Assembly (NCBI GenBank): GCA_934776915.1
Contig: CAKVNA010000015.1
Span: 1-11,265 of the forward strand
DNA: 11,265 nt
DNA from: an uncultured Clostridia bacterium
Lineage (GTDB): Bacteria > Bacillota > Clostridia > Christensenellales > UBA1242
Reading direction: 5' to 3'
Shown here piece after piece: positions 9,201 through 11,265 of this stretch; the stretch's first letter is position 1, and each line of letters opens with the position of its first letter. Position numbers and translations under genes: made by a program. The notes under the pieces were generated by a model. That model ran no database searches, was not told the DNA's origin, and saw nothing but the letters and a program-made list of their open reading frames with translations.

Positions 9201-11265
9201 GACTATTCAAGTTCAGACTCTATTGGTTCAAGACTTAATTATGTTGACACAATCTTGGCAGTTACAGACGATGACTTGGCTAATATCCAAGAGAAAAATC
9301 CTAGCAACAATGATGTGGGCAAACTTGGTGGCGGTGCAAGCGGCGGCATTGTTGGAATGATTAGAACAAATCAACAAGTGACCATTTCGTTGTGCTTGTC
9401 AGTTGGCATCGGACTTGGTGCTAACAGTTCATCATGGTGGGGCAATATCCTTAACAATTTGAAAACTGGAGTTATTGCATCATCTGGCTCGGCGGGCGGC
9501 ATTGTCGGTGCAATTCTTAATGAGCAGTTTAAGTCGGAAAAAGTCACTCAAGAAGGCAAAACAACCACCAGTATCAATAGCAATTTTAAGGATAGCAATG
9601 TTGTAGTCACACTTTCAAGCAACTTTGCAACTGTTATGGGAGATGAAAATGCAGGCGGAATTATAGGATACGCAAGCAAATGTGCAAAGATTTTGACATA
9701 TGACAAAACATGGGGCAACATCTATGGCTTGGTTGCAAACTATGGTTCAATTTCTGGCTCATATGCTTCAGGTGGACTCATTGGTCTTGCTGACGGTGCA
9801 TCTTTAAATAACAATGCTATCGAAGCAGCATTGTCCTCCCATGAAATCACTTTCAGAACAACATGGGACGGCCAAGTTAAGTGGGAAAGCCCAGCAATTA
9901 ACACTCCAGACATAACCAACTGGGCAATCTTCCGTGCAACAAACTCCGGTCAAGTGGCTCATGGCAAATACTCAGGTGGTGCCATTGGCAAAATGGCAAG
10001 CGGCAGTGAAATGTATATGACAACTGTGGCGGGCAGCGCATTTGCATATCTCACAAGTCCAATCGCTTTCATGTGCGGCAAGCAGATTACAATTTCTTCC
10101 CCACAATATGCAGGCGGTCTTGCGGGCATAGTAGAAAATGGGGCTACCATTTCTGGTTCTTGTGCAGTTGGAACAGACGGAGAAACAAACTTATTCTCTC
10201 CAGAAATAACGATCTTCGCTGGAAGATGCGACGAACTTGGCGAAGCAGCAACACAATCTTTAACTTCTTCCAACGCTATTGTTGGTGAAGGTGAAGGCGG
10301 AACAAGTGAAGGAAGCTCGACAGGTGGAGAGTCCGGTGGTTCGAGCGAAGATAAAAACGCAACCATCACAGAACCTGTTGATAGTGTTGCAAAGATGCAA
10401 GGTTATGCTGGTGGTGCAGTCGGTTATTATGCAGGCGGCAACATTGGTGGAATAACTGGTGTAAAGACAAACACAAATGTTAAGAGCGTTGTTATCGCAA
10501 ATTGCATTAACATTGGTGGCTTGACGAAGAAATATGGCATAGGTGGAGTTGAAATAGAGTATGAAGTCCTAAAATCTGCTTATGTTGGCGGAGCAATCGG
10601 ACGCATTTCTGCTCCAATTGCCGATGCGTCAATGGAAGTTGAAGAAAATGGAAAAACAAGGAAAAAGATCTTCTCCAGAGTTAATGTCGATGTCAGAAGT
10701 CAGTCAATTCAAAACGGCATGGCAGGAACTGGCGGATACATTGGCAGTGTGGACTTTGATGCAAATGCAAAAGATAGAACCTTGTCACTCAACTTCATCT
10801 TCGGCAGTGGCATTGACGGAAATAATGTAAAAGTCACTCCAGCAGTAGGCGGATATGCAGGCGGCGTTATTGGTGAACTTAACAATGCAATCTTGACCAA
10901 TGTTGTTTCTCAAGCACAAGTTATTCCAAAGGAAAACTCTGTTGTGGGTGGCATTGTTGGCAAGATGATAGGCAACTCAGAAATTTCAAACTGCTATGTG
11001 CTACAAATTGCAGAAAATGATGGTTCTGAATATGTGTATGACAAGACCTCACAAACTCTTGGCGAATATGACATAAGAAAAGTTGGGGCGCTTCGCAAAA
11101 CTGACGAAACAACAAAATTATCCATAACAACAGCTGTAAACTGGATACCAGATGCTGTGTCAGGGACTACTGGAAATACAACAATATTCCCATGGATAAA
11201 TCCTTTTGTGGATAGCCGAAAGGAAGTGTCTCTAACAGTTGCGACAGATAATAAAGTTGTTCGCT
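3..11265 (+). CDS. Giant GLUG-motif repeat protein, internal fragment (open at both ends), probable surface adhesin-like protein
   Basis: One reading frame (codons beginning at multiples of 3) runs without a stop from the first to the last base, giving 3,754 residues. The other two forward frames stop within the first 12 bases. The protein carries 37 clear copies of a Gly-Gly-hydrophobic-hydrophobic-Gly core matching the GLUG motif, in three clusters separated by non-repeat modules. It is rich in Gly, Ser, Thr and Asn and has only about 26 Cys. GLUG proteins are known or predicted as secreted surface proteins with beta-solenoid structure; an adhesive or structural role on the cell surface is inferred. 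No signal peptide, LPXTG, SLH or dockerin-type anchor is seen, as expected for an internal piece. The GTG at base 3 is not a credible start: the residues after it look like the tail of an earlier repeat (ISSTYSTTSAT), not a signal peptide. No enzymatic motif was recognised. The coding call is near certain; family assignment is strong; biological role is uncertain. Confidence 0.96.
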   Translation, partial: MISSTYSTTSATGTRFSRISNIRSNLSVTSSRTSSQGSQTSVITSTDIWEAIAPRNISTGGNYASASNLRLSNLPKNVYYAGGIAGVVSLSQRSSDRNSILMDKINVDNVHVGSFVQNSKLSGANVDKNGNYDGNVNILSNYVGGLFGFVGEETYVENSSFIVGNNSTLTSSQVVGGLTAFNLGKISKSYVGFDKETTEKLNNHLIAAATLASTTTDSFNGTLFGGTPEFVGGLVGINSSTTVYRSGSILDSYNRVDVRNNYATSLGGIVGASSSGTISNVYTTASLRANDDASKTHIGAIIGEVVDSETGYITIVDKVGQDEAKLHLANIVALNIYNSDDFSRLVEFDSNGGKIGALYGFYNNQKTEDKEGIVDITNGDNGIYVNQYALKNIGCDYVRNIAIRFGDEFQTSNFSLADYKTAGNSDATIFEYWGTGEGGKSDTYLSKSLSGKIGPDQFLKLFSTTLNANKEARDKYFSTDKWSRDIWRYDAPNNNDDEYDVLPVLEYGFNAATEKIYTAEEFFNKLGAKNTAGKTYMIMRDIDFSTYNNGIFTPIAETFEGSLYGANITYTETVGNEVKVYRRKPILFNINMTASNVSEKYAMFISTRNATFSNFNVVVGNYKVTYDYTDERKGGQSFGAVLVASAENSTQINNVFVYGALTEAYGAISYGAEGYTGEDIDSIVVSQGAFYRGNNIESFSNPYLVVGSGNGTVYVLDSRTKQFVNAENREIEVIKSETNSIETNATTFGTLVGTSANTVVNINFSSANLGLLINYENCNGSTARTVGGIAGSIKGELRNIKSKVNINVLAKENEVISSLSVGGVAGSMLGRMENIFANDRTINVGKNTPFKTSTDVKTSAIYVGGIVGSADSYLASQGEESSRVGSASQIYANDMAINVYAKGNTYVAGAIAISTFNISNAEVKQSKDHNGNARRSIALNCLSDMGTDDLYVIGGVVATSSAQDIRNVYSNTPLQLIGSKFNTAIVGGIAGYLTGKSSYTFDSVVADADSIKVLNGGKNVPRGAQIFVGGIVGKTEKDTDTISINRAISTTDIICDQYSTMSVGGFVAKVAKLKVSTSIVLGDITLNRVLGSTNNFEEITNDASKVASMFLPEGPTFIGGLVGDCKVLDNASDTKNVLVASTIRDYAMGQKLNLYIGAVCGRQRDDDKAKVSTNLIVTCENIALVSNELSNVKNVSQADLIPDSMGNGMFRTIYDGLETRVDANSKIYSKFYAKYMDQSTGTLIEGCKLKPIDFAENSKEPLESNKYYYLKDNITLDHQVALKQYDAGGTTMLAVGWVFNGQGFEIIAKDGNGNRIPVFDTITRNSAVSALMLNISGDVEGINSMFAPLAIANEGFVYASSVVGKINTPLDVSSFVYSNSGVINKCFSMTDISIPKGSTSGAGGLVSANGTKSADGYKIGNIYDSYYTGSIEIFETNNTTPVGTLAKISAYGVISNSYTMADFSVAEGTDRYNVTYPVARVSSLDGDENWKATANFYRVYYDYIPYVAGNEGQNISAISDRNINSNFISNTGFYLWTVSFTGETNSETQTANTSNATIAEMFQTHWIVPERDSSTGALKGELVDFFSYADGAVSTEGAIGIDLTWFNYGYITKNYINVFSGTTRDRNSLNDTFSALVRKYFNSIYTGNGLADKDGNSYAPDVVNSLGKGTGPVNGGSVQGFENMPYSVKHAGLFDIFVSSNNLGTTPRYRYYRFTKTQVNFAKYSKVTYWSESWDTQKMEFYGNLDGALDGEGTTQVVNMYSTNGLVRAIVSHPNETIMVKKTGDDSVKEEYHVATVIQNITFANSYSKTGLIAGVVDDKYAIVRNVGIASNNYVFNGNLANLFKSKVVQIKGANFVHVEEKEEDKVIRQYYKLNEATIAALKDKNSIGRDFGSLTIDKNTFEDKVGKLKDDQNAENNRNKSIWIVDTQFFAAFFVAEVTPKDVGANFTLEESKAGKWTIVQGIDLNDLPKDSLLAYEGVSRVGGEALPSVITNRATNIVVKSKFIVGETNYGFNVGSNSPSHIYSGTPAFAGGYVGILHNGTLENIFSTDGSNLSVGAYDETSDSTSYSGGIVGMMTGGTIGFKENNNGDSEGKGLLRNVTVGGGISMEQVVQPRSYSGGVVGYLSSEISNIKIPKDSNVSVYGIYGAGGIVGALHGGKVSGCVVESDYVVGIASRNFVSTSDNGTYEQFLPAFKDSRMTQYGEMTSLKEGSPAKPAMNLISMSDVLASTVNMGGIVGLARASNRETIIENCVFGQVSNDSAVGGSGRLSYEIKYLSGYYTIMVGGIVGNMVQESSKSITGSVTVTGCTFAGSIDMKSSQTLLAGGIAGSMNGGTIKNCHSLEHSTVYTDIIWDLLNPWIVPEETALDIKNNDSSRKGEWDDLVEYYETAFNSITSENVTFNKVYQSIKGLIDQTENALNDNLVKAIKAKLTFVIDGYSVSGGVVGRIVGGDIGNSVENGVSNGADVSAATRAGGIVGEAVSSEEIITIINAKNTGAVKANGKLKIYSSLSAGTEINMKVDADISGGVTTSTDDAKKENPGYVGSSSKSQSKESFEWLRKAIMYILSLKDGSGCVNTQSFSLSGLLGADNNTANILLKLGLSAAAVLEDGAAGGIVGAAESSGSNQQTAYITIQNCVSIVNMTGSANEAFKMNAIGGMLTQFAGGIAGLAVSKTNESNIVIKDCKSNSLLRGYMVRSFAGGIVGYMQKAIVQDCKNVSEGLGDLFKKTNEDGTKKNILEDGINAIKEIFAPEFYLSFPNTAGGIVGYMNDGSIRNCSTGEDFWGSFWNGYSVVMALKVAGGIVGVMDGGNLRADWKDGKIGMISNSGTVWALSGIAGGIVGVLNNGQIHSLGSSLDTKAIMNILIDLIQGKQPNLSEGNGLIATSPSSVVIGAISGGCIGYLGGVGSSGTDIPKLSGMINLGYVLPTIAAFFYVPKVNGALEKLSGSSVTDFKIDLTNFTGSVNDFIKSNLTDPVNSALDMSPKKASHRATLDITIDGEASSLIDLQLGGSLSLGFISSAVFKPALSFLNKFGFDGNIPVATYLSGVVVNRYSYSIKTIYDMNNKDYSSSDSIGSRLNYVDTILAVTDDDLANIQEKNPSNNDVGKLGGGASGGIVGMIRTNQQVTISLCLSVGIGLGANSSSWWGNILNNLKTGVIASSGSAGGIVGAILNEQFKSEKVTQEGKTTTSINSNFKDSNVVVTLSSNFATVMGDENAGGIIGYASKCAKILTYDKTWGNIYGLVANYGSISGSYASGGLIGLADGASLNNNAIEAALSSHEITFRTTWDGQVKWESPAINTPDITNWAIFRATNSGQVAHGKYSGGAIGKMASGSEMYMTTVAGSAFAYLTSPIAFMCGKQITISSPQYAGGLAGIVENGATISGSCAVGTDGETNLFSPEITIFAGRCDELGEAATQSLTSSNAIVGEGEGGTSEGSSTGGESGGSSEDKNATITEPVDSVAKMQGYAGGAVGYYAGGNIGGITGVKTNTNVKSVVIANCINIGGLTKKYGIGGVEIEYEVLKSAYVGGAIGRISAPIADASMEVEENGKTRKKIFSRVNVDVRSQSIQNGMAGTGGYIGSVDFDANAKDRTLSLNFIFGSGIDGNNVKVTPAVGGYAGGVIGELNNAILTNVVSQAQVIPKENSVVGGIVGKMIGNSEISNCYVLQIAENDGSEYVYDKTSQTLGEYDIRKVGALRKTDETTKLSITTAVNWIPDAVSGTTGNTTIFPWINPFVDSRKEVSLTVATDNKVVR
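243..911 (+). repeat. GLUG repeat cluster A (4 clear, 2 degenerate cores)
   Basis: Core motifs begin at 243 (AGGIAG), 429 (VGGLFG), 693 (VGGLVG) and 798 (LGGIVG). Degenerate copies lie at 525 (VGGLT) and 894 (IGAIIG). The copy at 798 is a textbook full repeat: LGGIVGASSSGTISNVYTTA. Repeat spacing is irregular, 35 to 62 residues between successive clear cores apart from the larger 429-693 gap, which holds the degenerate copy. The cluster should fold as turns of a beta-solenoid, by family knowledge rather than direct evidence. Confidence 0.85.
912..1445 (+). other. GLUG-free segment after cluster A, unrecognised
   Basis: About 178 residues without the GG-x-x-G core. The segment is Asp/Asn/Lys-rich, with NIVALNIYNSDDFSR, a Gly-rich patch GTGEGGKSD and PDQFLKLFS. 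It has one Cys (IGCDY). No known domain was recognised. By position it links the last turn of cluster A to its closing Trp segment, and it may form the final coils or an insert of that solenoid. Confidence 0.4.
1446..1523 (+). other. Closing cap-like segment of cluster A (W...LPVLEY)
   Basis: Residues 482-507 contain two Trp (KWSRDIWRYD), an Asn/Asp-rich turn and then DEYDVLPVLEY. A Trp followed by a short loop and a strand with [LYI]-P-x-[LV] commonly ends GLUG or beta-helix blocks, and a new entry module starts 8 residues later. Similar Trp-to-Pro segments occur at 4470-4523 and perhaps near the right edge. The assignment is by pattern only. Confidence 0.45.
1548..1703 (+). other. Entry module 1 (I-Y-T-A-E-E-F ... 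DIDF ... FEGSLYG)
   Basis: Residues 516-567 read as IYTAEEFFNKL, then AGKTYMIMRDIDF, then TFEGSLYGAN. This matches the module often found directly before GLUG arrays in surface proteins: a short helix (T-x-x-[ED]-F-x-x-L), a strand ending in a D-I-D-[LF] signature, and an F-x-G-[ST]-x-x-G turn leading into the first solenoid coil. It is the best preserved of the entry-type modules here and marks the start of a new unit. Confidence 0.6.
1704..2357 (+). other. Degenerate solenoid stretch between entry module 1 and cluster B
   Basis: Residues 568-785 have the alternating short hydrophobic strands and Asn/Gly turns of a solenoid (FSNFNVVVGNY, TQINNVFVYGAL) but lack the canonical core. FGAVLVASAEN may be an eroded GLUG core. 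A Gly-rich turn (VVGSGNGTVYVL) follows, then TFGTLVGTSANTVVNINF just before cluster B. No separate domain was recognised. The most economical reading is diverged coils of the same unit as cluster B. Confidence 0.4.
2358..3371 (+). repeat. GLUG repeat cluster B (6 clear, 2 degenerate cores)
   Basis: Core motifs begin at 2358 (VGGIAG), 2463 (VGGVAG), 2589 (VGGIVG), 2958 (VGGIAG), 3084 (VGGIVG) and 3354 (IGGLVG). Degenerate copies lie at 2859 (IGGVVA) and 3189 (VGGFVA), where the final Gly is replaced by Ala. Successive cores are 35 to 123 residues apart. The first position is always Val or Ile, whereas cluster C mostly uses Ala or Ser. This suggests that clusters B and C expanded separately. 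Confidence 0.85.
3372..3800 (+). other. GLUG-poor tail of cluster B, unrecognised
   Basis: Residues 1124-1266 contain a weak core-like strand (LYIGAVCGRQ) and an unusually Cys-rich patch for this protein: GDCKV, AVCGR, VTCEN and EGCKL lie within about 120 residues. No known domain was recognised. The segment precedes the entry-like module at 3801 and probably closes the unit built on cluster B. No clear W...P cap is visible here. Confidence 0.35.
3801..3920 (+). other. Entry module 2 (YYYLKDNITLD ... GWVFNGQGFEI)
   Basis: Residues 1267-1306 start YYYLKDNITLD, equivalent to the 'Y-x-L-x-x-D-I-D-[LF]' strand of entry modules. They end with GWVFNGQGFEI, equivalent to the F-x-G-x-G turn. The following residues (PVFDTITRNSAVSALMLNIS) have the pattern of the first solenoid coil after such a module. 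The match is partial: DNI replaces DID. Confidence 0.5.
3921..4469 (+). repeat. Diverged GLUG-like coils of unit 2
   Basis: Residues 1307-1489 hold second-half motifs of the GLUG type without a good core: GVINKCFSMTDIS (about 4143), IGNIYDSYYTGS (about 4257) and YGVISNSYTMADFSV (about 4351). A partial core sits at 4206 (AGGLVS, last Gly replaced by Ser). The I-x-N-[CS]-[YF] signature is therefore better kept than the GG-x-x-G half. This looks like a short, eroded GLUG unit between clusters B and C. Confidence 0.5.
4470..4523 (+). other. Closing cap-like segment of unit 2 (W...YIPYV)
   Basis: NWKATANFYRVYYDYIPYV shows the same order as the cap at 1446-1523: Trp, a loop, then a strand with Ile-Pro-Tyr-Val. 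It directly follows the last I-S-N-S-Y coil and is followed by unrelated sequence. This supports the idea of separate units ended by caps. Confidence 0.45.
4524..5159 (+). other. Non-GLUG segment, unrecognised
   Basis: Residues 1508-1719 contain no GG-x-x-G core. They include GFYLWTVSFTGE, a Thr/Asn-rich stretch, MFQTHWIVPER, FNYGYITKNYINVFSG, a probable helix DTFSALVRKYFNSIY, a Gly-rich turn GKGTGPVNGGSV and a Tyr/Arg-rich strand PRYRYYRFT. This could be a folded domain of unknown type placed between units, for example a binding domain. No function can be assigned from the sequence. Confidence 0.4.
5160..5502 (+). other. Entry module 3 and following coils (FYGNLDGALDGEG ... TGLIAGVV)
   Basis: Residues 1720-1834 begin with a strand region and then MEFYGNLDGALDGEG, equivalent to the F-x-G-x-[LF]-D-G-x-G turn of entry modules. 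IQNITFANSYSKTGLIAGVV follows, a coil ending in a GLUG-like core without the first Gly pair, then AIVRNVGIASN. The pattern fits the start of a third solenoid unit. Confidence 0.5.
5571..5768 (+). other. Charged, probably helical insert
   Basis: Residues 1857-1922 are dense in Glu, Lys and Asp (VHVEEKEEDKVIRQYY, DKVGKLKDDQNAENNRNK) and lack Gly-rich turns, unlike the flanking sequence. Helix formation is inferred from composition only. It interrupts the solenoid between entry module 3 and the segment leading to cluster C. Confidence 0.4.
5868..5963 (+). other. Possible entry module 4, directly before cluster C (GKWTIVQGIDLNDL)
   Basis: Residues 1956-1987 contain GKWTIVQGIDLNDLPKD and then YEGVSRVGGEA. 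The order (G-K-x-[TY]-x-[IM]-x-x-x-I-D-[LF], then an x-G-x-x-x-G turn) parallels entry module 1 (GKTYMIMRDIDF ... FEGSLYG). It lies about 45 residues before the first core of cluster C and probably opens that unit. The turn is less well kept than in module 1. Confidence 0.4.
6096..6992 (+). repeat. GLUG repeat cluster C, part 1 (7 clear cores)
   Basis: Cores begin at 6096 (AGGYVG), 6210 (SGGIVG), 6357 (SGGVVG), 6447 (AGGIVG), 6702 (MGGIVG), 6855 (VGGIVG) and 6975 (AGGIAG). Well-kept second halves follow several cores, for example GGKVSGC (Cys codon 6492), IIENC (6759) and GTIKNC (7020). Spacing is 30 to 85 residues. This is the start of the largest array of the window. Confidence 0.88.
7062..7319 (+). 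other. GLUG-free, probably helical insert inside cluster C
   Basis: Residues 2354-2439 contain WDLLNPWIVPEE, then a charged stretch EWDDLVEYYETAFNSI and SIKGLIDQTENALNDNLVKA with hydrophobic residues spaced three or four apart. This suggests two or three amphipathic helices, possibly a coiled hairpin. It sits between the coil ending in KNCHS and the next core at 7326, as an excursion from the solenoid would. Family unknown. Confidence 0.45.
7326..8705 (+). repeat. GLUG repeat cluster C, part 2 (9 clear cores, the most regular stretch)
   Basis: Cores begin at 7326 (SGGVVG), 7422 (AGGIVG), 7839 (AGGIVG), 7992 (AGGIAG), 8100, 8286, 8400 and 8511 (all AGGIVG), and 8688 (SGGCIG). Degenerate ones are at 7578 (SGGVTT) and 7968 (IGGMLT). 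The cores at 8286, 8400 and 8511 are only 38 and 37 residues apart, and four of the five cores from 8100 on share the same hexapeptide. This is the most recently homogenised or most constrained part of the array. Two short inserts interrupt it: about 7600-7835 (Ser/Lys-rich, then a hydrophobic SLSGLLG stretch) and about 8157-8265 (Lys/Glu/Asp-rich, probably helical). Confidence 0.88.
8706..9338 (+). other. GLUG-free insert of about 210 residues in cluster C, unrecognised
   Basis: Residues 2902-3112 lack the core motif. A hydrophobic segment (MINLGYVLPTIAAFFYV, about 8757-8810) is followed by an Asp/Thr/Asn-rich stretch with probable strands (FKIDLTNFTGSV, ATLDITIDGEASSLIDLQLG), then a second hydrophobic run (SLSLGFISSAVFKPALSFL) and NNDVGKLGGG before the core at 9339. 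The alternating strand pattern suggests a beta-rich insert domain. The hydrophobic runs contain polar or Pro residues and are more likely buried than membrane-spanning. Function unknown. Confidence 0.45.
9339..10127 (+). repeat. GLUG repeat cluster C, part 3 (6 clear cores)
   Basis: Cores begin at 9339 (SGGIVG), 9492 (AGGIVG), 9651 (AGGIIG), 9768 (SGGLIG), 9972 (SGGAIG) and 10110 (AGGLAG). From 9651 onward the Ile-Val pair of earlier cores is replaced by x-Ile or Leu-Ala. Trp is locally frequent in the loops (SSWWGN, TWGN, TTWDGQVKW, TNWAI), with at least six Trp between about 9430 and 9920. Second halves are weaker than in part 1. Confidence 0.85.
10284..10352 (+). other. Gly/Ser/Glu low-complexity linker
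   Basis: Residues 3428-3450 consist almost only of Gly, Ser, Glu and Thr (GEGEGGTSEG, GGESGGSSED). The underlying codons are mixed (GGT, GGC, GGA; TCG, AGC, AGT, TCC), so it is not a simple DNA microsatellite. The linker falls inside cluster C, between the cores at 10110 and 10407. It probably forms a flexible loop extruded from the solenoid, or a hinge between two sub-arrays. Confidence 0.7.
10407..10961 (+). repeat. GLUG repeat cluster C, part 4 (5 clear cores)
   Basis: Cores begin at 10407 (AGGAVG), 10584 (VGGAIG), 10728 (TGGYIG), 10857 (AGGVIG) and 10944 (VGGIVG). Second halves include IANCINIGG (Cys codon 10503). The third core position is unusually free here (Ala, Tyr, Val), while the last copy returns to the standard GGIVG followed by ISNCY. 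It follows the Gly/Ser/Glu linker and may be a separate sub-array. Confidence 0.85.
10962..11265 (+). other. Right-edge segment: last GLUG tail and possible closing cap
   Basis: Residues 3654-3754 start with GNSEISNCYVLQ, the second half of the core at 10944. A charged stretch (DKTSQTLGEYDIRKVGALRKTDETTK) follows, then TTAVNWIPDAVSG and FPWINPFVDSR. The order of Trp and short Pro-containing strand recalls the caps at 1446 and 4470, suggesting that cluster C ends here. The frame is still open at the last complete codon (CGC, 11262-11264), so more protein follows. Confidence 0.4.

Noticed and set aside
9959..10369. Reverse-strand open frame of 136 residues, Pro/Ser-rich
   Set aside because: This is antisense of the GLUG cores and the Gly/Ser/Glu linker. 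The repeated PP and PS pattern comes from complementing Gly-Gly codons. No independent coding signal.
243..10961. Short repeated DNA words considered as a CRISPR array or other non-coding repeat
   Set aside because: The repeats have irregular spacing, stay in one reading frame, vary at synonymous positions and encode a conserved peptide motif. They are coding repeats.
3..11265. Possible alternative genetic code (TGA read as Trp or Gly)
   Set aside because: No in-frame TGA occurs in 3,754 codons, and all of about 29 Trp codons are TGG. A recoded genome would be expected to use TGA here.
3..11265. A multi-gene defence, secretion or biosynthetic system
   Set aside because: Only one frame is coding. 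No second gene, RNA element, promoter, terminator or mobile element could be supported on either strand.

Overview
The window is filled edge to edge by one protein-coding reading frame on the plus strand. Reading codons from base 3, I find no in-frame stop up to base 11264. That gives 3,754 codons with neither the true start nor the true stop inside the window. Residue number equals nucleotide position divided by 3. No other gene, RNA gene, mobile element, CRISPR array, promoter or terminator can be supported, and there is no intergenic stretch.

The encoded segment is part of a giant repetitive protein. Its hallmark is a short Gly-rich motif, [A/S/V]-G-G-[I/V/L]-[V/A/I]-G, often followed after about 5 to 15 residues by a half-motif of the type G-x-I-x-N-C/S. 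This matches the GLUG motif of bacterial surface and adhesin-like proteins. I count 37 clear core copies plus at least seven degraded ones. They fall in three clusters: A, about 243-911; B, about 2358-3371; C, about 6096-10961. Between clusters lie non-GLUG segments. Some resemble the entry module that commonly precedes GLUG arrays ('...L-x-x-D-I-D-[FL]...F-x-G-[ST]-[LF]-x-G'). Others resemble the closing segment (Trp followed by an [LI]-P-x-[LV] strand). The likely layout is several concatenated beta-solenoid units, each with entry module, GLUG repeats and closing cap. Cluster C is the longest and has several GLUG-free inserts and a Gly/Ser/Glu linker.

Composition (rich in Gly, Ser, Thr, Asn; few Cys; no catalytic motif noticed) and family resemblance suggest an extracellular or cell-surface structural or adhesive protein. 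Signal peptide, cell-wall anchor and C-terminal domain would lie outside the window, so export and attachment cannot be confirmed.

Organism: GC is roughly 35-40% by eye. Arg is mostly AGA, Leu mostly CTT or TTG, Ala mostly GCA, and all of about 29 Trp codons are TGG. With no in-frame TGA in 3,754 codons, a recoded-TGA code (Mycoplasma-like or code 25) is unlikely. The pattern would fit an uncultured gut member of the Bacillota (Clostridia), but this is a weak inference. I did not find a multi-gene system. The interest lies in the size, modular design and repeat evolution of this one protein.
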